Assembly: GCF_011752045.1 (NCBI RefSeq)
Contig: NZ_JAAKXW010000001.1
Span: 372,001-436,000, forward strand
Reading direction: 5' to 3'
Source: Microbacterium hydrocarbonoxydans
GTDB lineage: Bacteria; Actinomycetota; Actinomycetes; Actinomycetales; Microbacteriaceae
Length of the DNA stretch: 64,000 nt
The stretch's first letter is position 1; the number at the start of each line of letters is the position of its first letter. A model generated the notes under the pieces. That model saw nothing but the letters and a program-made list of their open reading frames with translations, was not told where the DNA came from and did not search any database. This document shows positions 58,253 to 64,000 of this stretch, one piece after another. Position numbers and translations under genes: made by a program.

Positions 58253-60210
58253 TGGCCGGCCAGAGCCGGCGCATCGCGCGCGTGCTCCTGGACTCGCCCC
58301 TGCCGCAGCTCGACCGGCTGTTCGACTACGCCCTTCCGGAGGAGCTCGGCGAGGTGCCGCTCGGGGCGCGCATCCGCGTGCCTCTGCGCACCGCAGGCCG
58401 GGTCGTGGACGGCTATGTCGTCGAGATCGGCACCGAGGACGACGCAGACCGGCCATTGAGCGCGGTGGAGAGCGTCGTCTCGCCGGTGGCGGTGCTGCCC
58501 GAGCGGCTGTATCGCCTCGCACGCCGCGTCGCCGACCGCGCGGCGGGCTCGGCTTCCGACGTGCTGCGCCTCGTGATCCCCAAGCGTCAGGTGCGGGTGG
58601 AGAAGGCCTGGACGGCCGACAGTCCGGCCCCGGTGCCCGGAGACGAGCAGCTCGCGCAGGCGGCCTCGATCCTCGACGCGTACGACGGCCTCACCGCGGT
58701 GCTCGACGAGCGCGGGCGCGCCGCCCTCGAGGCGATCCCGGCGCTGCATGAAGGCGAACCCGGCTGGGCGGCGCTGCTCGCGGCATCCGCAGTGCGCGTG
58801 CTCGCCGCAGGCCGCTCGAGCGTTCTCGTCGTCCCCGACCACCGCGATCTGGACCGGCTGCTGGCGGCCCTGGAGGTGCTGGCACCTGCCGAGGCGGTGG
58901 TCCGCTACGACTCCCGTCAGGCGAATCCCGACCGGTACCGCGCGTTCCTCCGCTCCCTCGAGGAGGCGCCGTGCATCGTCGTCGGCAACCGCTCGGCCGT
59001 CTACGCTCCGGTGCAGGCCGGTCTCGTCGCCATCTGGGACGACGGCGATCCGCTCCTCGGCGAGCCGCTCGCGCCGTATGCGAACGCCAGGGATGCCGCG
59101 CTGCTGCGTCAGGAGCCGGAGCAGTCCGCTCTGCTCTTCGCCGGTCACACCCGCACCACCGACGTCGAGCGCCTCGTCGCGCACGGCTGGCTGCAGGACA
59201 TCCGTGCGACACGTCGCGTGCTGCCGCGGGTGATCCTCAGCACCCCGCAGGAGATGGAGCAGCCCACGGCCCAGCGGATGCCGTCCTCGGCGTTCCTCTC
59301 CGCACGCTCCGCCGCCGCGGAGGGCCCCGTCCTCGTGCAGGTGTCGCGTCCCGGGTTCGCCCCGAGCCTGGTCTGCGCCGGCTGCCGGGCGCCCGCGCGC
59401 TGTGCGCACTGCGGCGGCCCGCTCGGCGCCAAGCACCGCGGCGCCGTGCCGGTCTGCGGGTGGTGCGGCAGGGGAGCACGCGCCTGGGCCTGTCCGTCGT
59501 GCTCCTCGGTCCAGCTGCGCCTCGCCTCCTCGGGCAGCGAGCGCACCGCCGACGAGCTCGGCAAGGCGTTCCCCGGCATCCGGGTCATCGTCGCCGACGG
59601 TGCGCACCCGGTGGAGCGGGTCTCAGCGAAGGCGGCCCTCGTCGTGGCGACGCGCGGCGCAGAGCCGCTGGCCGACGGCGGCTACCGGGCCGTCGTGCTC
59701 CTGGACGGCCCGCGGATGCTGCAGGCGCCCGACCTTCGGATCGGCGAGTCCTGCCTCCGGTGGTGGTCCAACGCAGCCGCCCTCGCCGCGCCGGGCGCAC
59801 CGGTGCATCTCGTCGGCGTCGACGGAGCGGTCGCCCGTGCCCTCGCCACCTGGTCGCAGTCCGGCTACGCCCGCGCCGAGCTCGGCGAGCGCGCGCCCCT
59901 GCACATGCCGCCGGCAGCCCGGGTGGCCCTCGTCGAGGGCTCCGCAGCGGCGGTCGGCCGCGCGCTCGCCTCGCTCGCCGAGCTCCCGCTGCCGGCCGGA
60001 GCCGTCCTCGGCCCCGTCCCGGTGGAGTCCGATGACGTCCCCCCTCGAGTGCGCGCCCTCGTCCGCTTCGACTACGCCGCAGGCAGCCGCGTCGCGACAG
60101 CGCTCCGCGCGGCTGTCGTCGCGGAGGCCGTCGCCGGCCGCCGCGGCAGAGGGCGCAGCACACGCAGCACCCTCTCGGTGCGCCTCGATATCCTCGATCC
60201 AGAGCTCTGA
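58252..60210 (+). CDS. priA: Primosomal protein N' (PriA), actinobacterial helicase-deficient form
   Basis: Recognises stalled forks and restarts replication. The 652-residue protein has the N-terminal DNA-binding domain (LPQLDRLFDYALPEELGEVPLGARIRVP as two blocks) and four CxxC pairs of the zinc region (CAGC, CAHC, CGWC, CPSC, about residues 375-425). The Walker A lysine motif expected near residue 190 is absent: that stretch reads AAGRSSVLVVPDHRDLDR. Loss of the ATPase motifs is known for actinobacterial PriA, so it is not a broken gene. It overlaps metK by one base; fmt follows after 18 bases. Confidence 0.9.
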   Translation: MAGQSRRIARVLLDSPLPQLDRLFDYALPEELGEVPLGARIRVPLRTAGRVVDGYVVEIGTEDDADRPLSAVESVVSPVAVLPERLYRLARRVADRAAGSASDVLRLVIPKRQVRVEKAWTADSPAPVPGDEQLAQAASILDAYDGLTAVLDERGRAALEAIPALHEGEPGWAALLAASAVRVLAAGRSSVLVVPDHRDLDRLLAALEVLAPAEAVVRYDSRQANPDRYRAFLRSLEEAPCIVVGNRSAVYAPVQAGLVAIWDDGDPLLGEPLAPYANARDAALLRQEPEQSALLFAGHTRTTDVERLVAHGWLQDIRATRRVLPRVILSTPQEMEQPTAQRMPSSAFLSARSAAAEGPVLVQVSRPGFAPSLVCAGCRAPARCAHCGGPLGAKHRGAVPVCGWCGRGARAWACPSCSSVQLRLASSGSERTADELGKAFPGIRVIVADGAHPVERVSAKAALVVATRGAEPLADGGYRAVVLLDGPRMLQAPDLRIGESCLRWWSNAAALAAPGAPVHLVGVDGAVARALATWSQSGYARAELGERAPLHMPPAARVALVEGSAAAVGRALASLAELPLPAGAVLGPVPVESDDVPPRVRALVRFDYAAGSRVATALRAAVVAEAVAGRRGRGRSTRSTLSVRLDILDPEL

Positions 60211-60228
60211 CCCTCCCGGAGAACCTTC

Positions 60229-61146
60229 ATGCGCCTCGTCTTCGCCGGCACGCCCTCGGCAGCCGTCCCCACCCTCCGCCGACTGGCGACCGAGCACGAG
60301 ATCGTCGCCGTCGTCACCCGTCCGGACGCGCCGCTGGGCCGCAAGCGCGTGCTCACACCGTCCCCGGTCGCACAGGCGGCCGAGGAGCTCGGCCTCTCCG
60401 TCATCAAGGCGGCGACGCTCGACGCCGAGGCGACCTCCGCCATCACCGCCCTGGGGGCGGAGCTCGGCGTGATCGTCGCCTACGGCGGGCTCGTCCGGGA
60501 GCCGCTCCTGTCCGCACCGGCGCAGGGCTGGATCAACCTGCACTTCTCGATCCTCCCCGCCTGGCGCGGAGCCGCCCCCGTGCAGCGGGCGCTGATCGCG
60601 GGGGACACGGAGCTCGGGGCGAGCGTGTTCCAGCTGGTGCCGGCACTCGACGCCGGAGACGTCTTCGCAGCGCGGACGGTGGAGATCGGCGGGGAGGCGA
60701 CGGCGGATGCCGCGCTCGAGGCGCTGGCCGTCGACGGCGCGGAGCTCACGGCCGAGGTCGTGACGGGCATCGCGGACGGCACCGCGCGCGCTCTGCCGCA
60801 GGAGGGCGAGCCGACGCTGGCGCCCAAGCTCACCCTCGACGACGGTCTCCTCGACTGGAACGAGCCGCTCGACCGCGTGTTCGCGCGATTCCGCGGGGTC
60901 ACTCCGGAGCCCGGTGCCCACACGCTTTTCGACGGCCAGAGGCTGAAGATCCTCGCGGCGCTGCCGTCGTCGGAACCGCCGCTCGCACCCGGCGAGATCT
61001 CGGCCACGAAGACGGCCGTCCTCATCGGGACGGGGTCGTCCCCCCTGGCAGTGACCCGTGTCCAGCCCGCCGGCAAGGGCGCGATGAACGCCGTCGACTG
61101 GTGGCGCGGGCAGCGCGGCACCGAAGGTCTGCGAGCGGGCGCATGA
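60229..61146 (+). CDS. fmt: Methionyl-tRNA formyltransferase
   Basis: Formylates initiator Met-tRNA with 10-formyl-THF. The 305-residue protein has the N-terminal FAGTPSAAVPTLRRL, the catalytic Asn/His/Asp region in YGGLVREPLLSAPAQGWINLH and FSILPAWRGAAPVQRALIAG, and a C-terminal OB-like domain. The start is ATG with GGAGAA upstream. rsmB overlaps by four bases. Confidence 0.95.
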   Translation: MRLVFAGTPSAAVPTLRRLATEHEIVAVVTRPDAPLGRKRVLTPSPVAQAAEELGLSVIKAATLDAEATSAITALGAELGVIVAYGGLVREPLLSAPAQGWINLHFSILPAWRGAAPVQRALIAGDTELGASVFQLVPALDAGDVFAARTVEIGGEATADAALEALAVDGAELTAEVVTGIADGTARALPQEGEPTLAPKLTLDDGLLDWNEPLDRVFARFRGVTPEPGAHTLFDGQRLKILAALPSSEPPLAPGEISATKTAVLIGTGSSPLAVTRVQPAGKGAMNAVDWWRGQRGTEGLRAGA

Positions 61147-62585
61147 CCGCCCCGCAGCGCGGACGCTCCCCGCAGCGCGGTTCCGGCGGACACGGCGGGC
61201 GCGCTCCCGTCCGCGCCGTGCAGCCGGCTCGCCGCGTCGCCTACGACGTGCTGCGCGCGGTGTCCGGCTCCGATGCCTACGCGAACCTGCTCCTGCCGTC
61301 GGCGATCGCCGAGGCGGGACTGAACCCGCAGGACGCGGCCCTCGCGACCGAACTCGCCTACGGCACGCTGCGCCGGCGCGGCACCTACGACGCGGTCATC
61401 TCCGCCGCGGCGGGCCGCCCGGTCTCCGAGATCGACCCGGCCGTGCTCGACGCGCTGAGGCTCGCCGTGCATCAGCTGCTGGCCACGCGCGTCGCCTCGC
61501 ACGCCGCCGTGAACGAGTCCGTGAACCTCGTGGCGGCGGAGCAGGGGAGGGGCGCGGCGAGCTTCGCCAACGCCGTCCTCCGGCGCATCTCACGGGAGAC
61601 GCCGGGGCAGTGGCAGGAGCGCGTCGAGCAGGACGCCCGCTCGGACGACGAGCGTCTCGCGCTGCGCACCGCACATCCGGTGTGGATCATCCGCGCGCTC
61701 CGCCGGGCCCTCGCCGCCGAGGACCGAGCCGACGAGCTGGAGGCGCTGCTGGAGGCCGACAACGCCTCACCCGAGGTCACGCTCGTGGCGCTCCCCGGAC
61801 TCGAAGAACCCGGGGAACCGCGGCGACCGTACGCGCCGACGGCCTTCGCGTCGCCCGGAGGCGACCCGCACCGCGTCGTCGCCGGCTCCGGCGGACGCAT
61901 CCGCGTGCAGGACGAGGGCTCGCAGCTCGTGGCCCTCGCCCTCGCCGGGGCCGCGCCGATCCGTGCCGGCGAGCGCTGGCTCGACCTGTGCGCAGGGCCA
62001 GGGGGCAAGACGGCGCTGCTCGCGGCGATCGCGCGGCAGCACGGCGCAGCCCTCGAGGCCAACGAGGTCGTGCCCGCGCGTGCCGGACTCGTCCGCAATG
62101 CGCTGCGCGCCGTGCCGGGAGAGGTCACCGTCCATGAGGAGGACGGACGCGAGCTCGCCTCGTCGCGGCCCGGCGAGTTCGACCGGATCCTCGTCGACGC
62201 CCCGTGCACGGGCCTCGGCGCGCTGCGCCGGCGACCGGAGGCTCGCTGGCGCAAGTCGCCCGCCGACGTCGCCGAACTCGTCCCGCTCCAGGTCGGGCTG
62301 CTCTCCGGCGCGCTGGACGCGCTCGCTCCCGGTGGCGTCGTCGCCTACGTCACCTGCTCGCCGCACCTCGCCGAGACCACCGGGGTCGTTCAGGAGGTGC
62401 TCCGCGATCGCACGGACGTCATCGAGCTCGATGCACGCGCCGTGCTCGCAGGCCTCGCGGCCTCGCCGATCGACCTCGGCTCCGACGGCTCCGGCCGCGT
62501 GCAGCTCTGGCCGCACCGGCACGGCACCGATGCCATGTTCCTCGCGCTGCTGCAGCGCACGGCACCCGACCAGAAGGAAGACTGA
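61143..62585 (+). CDS. rsmB: 16S rRNA m5C967 methyltransferase (RsmB/Sun)
   Basis: Methylates C967 of 16S rRNA. The 480-residue protein has a disordered basic start (about residues 1-25), an N-terminal NusB-like RNA-binding domain (ARRVAYDVLRAVSGSDAYANLLLP), then the SAM-dependent NOL1/NOP2 core with WLDLCAGPGGKTALLAAIA, the catalytic-site Cys in DAPCTGLGALRRRPEARWR and the second Cys in AYVTCSPHLAET. The ATG at 61143 in the fmt stop is taken. Confidence 0.93.
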   Translation: MTAPQRGRSPQRGSGGHGGRAPVRAVQPARRVAYDVLRAVSGSDAYANLLLPSAIAEAGLNPQDAALATELAYGTLRRRGTYDAVISAAAGRPVSEIDPAVLDALRLAVHQLLATRVASHAAVNESVNLVAAEQGRGAASFANAVLRRISRETPGQWQERVEQDARSDDERLALRTAHPVWIIRALRRALAAEDRADELEALLEADNASPEVTLVALPGLEEPGEPRRPYAPTAFASPGGDPHRVVAGSGGRIRVQDEGSQLVALALAGAAPIRAGERWLDLCAGPGGKTALLAAIARQHGAALEANEVVPARAGLVRNALRAVPGEVTVHEEDGRELASSRPGEFDRILVDAPCTGLGALRRRPEARWRKSPADVAELVPLQVGLLSGALDALAPGGVVAYVTCSPHLAETTGVVQEVLRDRTDVIELDARAVLAGLAASPIDLGSDGSGRVQLWPHRHGTDAMFLALLQRTAPDQKED

Positions 62586-62589
62586 AGAC

Positions 62590-63270
62590 ATGCATCTGCC
62601 CGCGGCCCCCCGCATCAACCCCAGCATCCTCGCGGCCGACTTCGTGAACATGCAGCGCGATCTCGCGAAGATCGCGACGGCGGACTTCGCGCACGTCGAC
62701 GTCATGGACAACCACTTCGTGCCCAACCTCACCTTCGGCCCGCAGATGGTCGAGCGCATCCAGGCGACCAGCCCGGTGCCCCTCGACGTGCACCTGATGA
62801 TCACCGATCCCGACCGCTGGGCTCCGGGCTACGCGGAGCTGGGCGCGGCGAGCGTGACCTTCCACCTCGAGGCGGCGACGGACCCGGTCGCGCTCGCCAG
62901 GCGCCTGCGCAGCATCGGAGCGCGCGCCGGGGTCGCGGTCAAGCCAGGTACCGCCGCCGACAGCCTGTACGACGTGCTGGACGAGTTCGACCAGATCCTC
63001 GTGATGACCGTCGAGCCCGGCTTCGGCGGGCAGGGTTTCATGCCCGAGACGATGCCGAAGCTGCGGGCCCTCGCCGATGAGGCGAAGCGGCGCGGATCGA
63101 GCGTCTGGCTGCAGGTCGACGGCGGCATCTCCGACAGCACGATCGAGATCGCCGCCGCCGCCGGCGCCGACACCTTCGTCGCCGGGTCCGCCGTGTACGG
63201 GTCCGACGACGTGGAGGCCGCCGTCACCCGGCTCAGGGACCTCGCCAGAGCCGCTAGCCTGGAATCGTGA
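62590..63270 (+). CDS. rpe: Ribulose-phosphate 3-epimerase
   Basis: Interconverts ribulose 5-phosphate and xylulose 5-phosphate. The 226-residue TIM barrel has [17 protein letters not shown], the metal-binding [41 protein letters not shown] and [10 protein letters not shown]. It is four bases behind rsmB. Its 3' end contains the promoter for hisE. Confidence 0.96.
   Translation: MHLPAAPRINPSILAADFVNMQRDLAKIATADFAHVDVMDNHFVPNLTFGPQMVERIQATSPVPLDVHLMITDPDRWAPGYAELGAASVTFHLEAATDPVALARRLRSIGARAGVAVKPGTAADSLYDVLDEFDQILVMTVEPGFGGQGFMPETMPKLRALADEAKRRGSSVWLQVDGGISDSTIEIAAAAGADTFVAGSAVYGSDDVEAAVTRLRDLARAASLES
63255..63260 (+). promoter_or_regulatory. Putative leaderless hisE promoter (-10) inside rpe
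   Basis: TAGCCT ends six bases before the hisE GTG and lies within the rpe reading frame. Spacing is identical to the ruvC and rarA cases. Confidence 0.45.
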
Positions 63271-63530
63271 AGACTTTCGACGAACTGTTCGCCGAGCTCA
63301 GCCGGAAGGCCGAGACCCGACCCGAGGGATCGGGCACGGTCGCGGAGCTCGACGGCGGCGTGCACACGATCGGCAAGAAGATCGTCGAAGAGGCCGCCGA
63401 GGTGTGGATGGCCTCCGAGTACGAGTCCGACGAGGCCGCGGCAGAGGAGATCTCGCAGCTCCTGTACCACCTGCAGGTGATGATGCTCGCGAAGGGGCTG
63501 ACCCTGCAGGACGTCTACCGACATCTGTGA
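63267..63530 (+). CDS. hisE: Phosphoribosyl-ATP diphosphatase
   Basis: Second step of histidine synthesis: removes pyrophosphate from phosphoribosyl-ATP. The 87-residue all-helical MazG-fold protein has the metal-binding [21 protein letters not shown] and [14 protein letters not shown]. No HisI domain is fused. The GTG start overlaps rpe by four bases and has its own -10 box. hisG follows 40 bases later, the usual actinobacterial hisE-hisG pair. Confidence 0.95.
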   Translation: MKTFDELFAELSRKAETRPEGSGTVAELDGGVHTIGKKIVEEAAEVWMASEYESDEAAAEEISQLLYHLQVMMLAKGLTLQDVYRHL

Positions 63531-63570
63531 CGCGCCCCGCCCCACTCGTCACGACCTGAAGGCTCCCCCC

Positions 63571-64000
63571 ATGCTGCGCATCGCTGTTCCGAACAAGGGC
63601 TCTCTCTCCGAGACCGCCGCCGAGATGCTCGCGGAGGCCGGCTACGCCGGTCGCCGCGACCCCAAGACCCTCCACATCGTCGACGTCGAGAACGACGTCG
63701 AGTTCTTCTTCCTCCGCCCCAAGGACATCGCGACCTACGTCGGCTCCGGTGCGATCGACGTCGGCATCACCGGAAGGGACCTGCTCCTCGACGCCCGCAT
63801 GCCGGGTGCCAGGGAGATCGAGGCCCTCGGCTTCGCGGCGTCCACGTTCCGCTTCGCGGCCCCGACCGGCCGCTACAGCGACGTGACCGAGCTGGACGGG
63901 CTGCGGGTCGCCACCTCCTATCCGGGGCTGGTCGACGCCTTCCTCGACAAGCGCGGCATCGCCGTCGACCTGGTGCCGCTCGACGGCGCCGTCGAGTCCG
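63571..64000 (+). CDS. hisG: ATP phosphoribosyltransferase (3' end outside window)
   Basis: First and feedback-controlled step of histidine synthesis. The visible 143 residues begin [20 protein letters not shown] and carry IGS-type motifs such as [21 protein letters not shown] and [10 protein letters not shown]. The sequence resembles the long HisG type that ends in an ACT-like histidine-binding domain, but that part is beyond the window. GAAGG lies nine bases before the ATG. Confidence 0.93.
   Translation, partial: MLRIAVPNKGSLSETAAEMLAEAGYAGRRDPKTLHIVDVENDVEFFFLRPKDIATYVGSGAIDVGITGRDLLLDARMPGAREIEALGFAASTFRFAAPTGRYSDVTELDGLRVATSYPGLVDAFLDKRGIAVDLVPLDGAVES

Overview
This is about 64 kb of a high-GC Gram-positive (actinobacterial) chromosome, most likely from Microbacteriaceae and probably Microbacterium-like. 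The reasons are the very GC-rich third codon positions, the frequent GTG starts and 4-base gene overlaps, the TAnnnT -10 boxes placed 6-7 bases before start codons, actinobacterial versions of PriA, PyrR and HemD-NnaR, and a backbone gene order shared with mycobacteria and streptomycetes. Nearly all of it is dense core genome. I see no rRNA, tRNA, CRISPR array, insertion sequence, prophage or integrase, and no gene-free stretch over 300 bases.

Layout. (1) 1-8.1 kb: the end of a FUSC-type membrane protein, thrS with a HIT-domain Ap4A phosphorylase, then a vitamin B6 block: pyridoxal kinase pdxY and the MocR regulator pdxR diverge from the PLP synthase genes pdxST. A PLP-dependent decarboxylase lies just beyond. 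(2) 9.6-18.3 kb: yebC, ruvCAB, yajC-secDF and the long ppGpp synthetase/hydrolase rsh, then an AbiEi-like orphan and a DUF349 protein on the other strand. (3) 20.4-26.3 kb: a nitrite assimilation island. NirBD reduces nitrite, CobA starts siroheme synthesis for NirB, a HemD-winged-helix regulator (NnaR type) controls the set, and a convergent formate/nitrite channel supplies substrate. (4) 26.4-31.7 kb: rarA, a reverse-strand pair (ATP-grasp ligase plus GNAT/FemAB-like protein) of unknown function, and rpsD.

(5) 31.8-42.1 kb: alaS-ruvX-mltG and the shikimate block aroE-aroC-aroK-aroB-aroQ, then efp-nusB. (6) 42.1-47.1 kb: two unusual genes, a SWIM/SNF2 ATPase and a metallo-beta-lactamase-Rieske protein, sit between nusB and the pyrimidine operon. 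(7) 47.1-58.3 kb: pyrR-pyrB-pyrC-(PH-like)-carA-carB-pyrF, opened by a PyrR-binding leader, running into gmk (fused to an mIHF-like domain), rpoZ and metK. (8) 58.3-64 kb: priA, fmt, rsmB, rpe, and hisE with the start of hisG.

The best candidates for something undescribed are the ATP-grasp/GNAT pair, the MBL-Rieske protein, a hairpin that overlaps the metK ribosome-binding site, and paired hairpins in the rpsD leader. Coding calls rest on reading motifs directly. Promoters, operators and RNA structures are pattern-based inferences made without searches or folding software.
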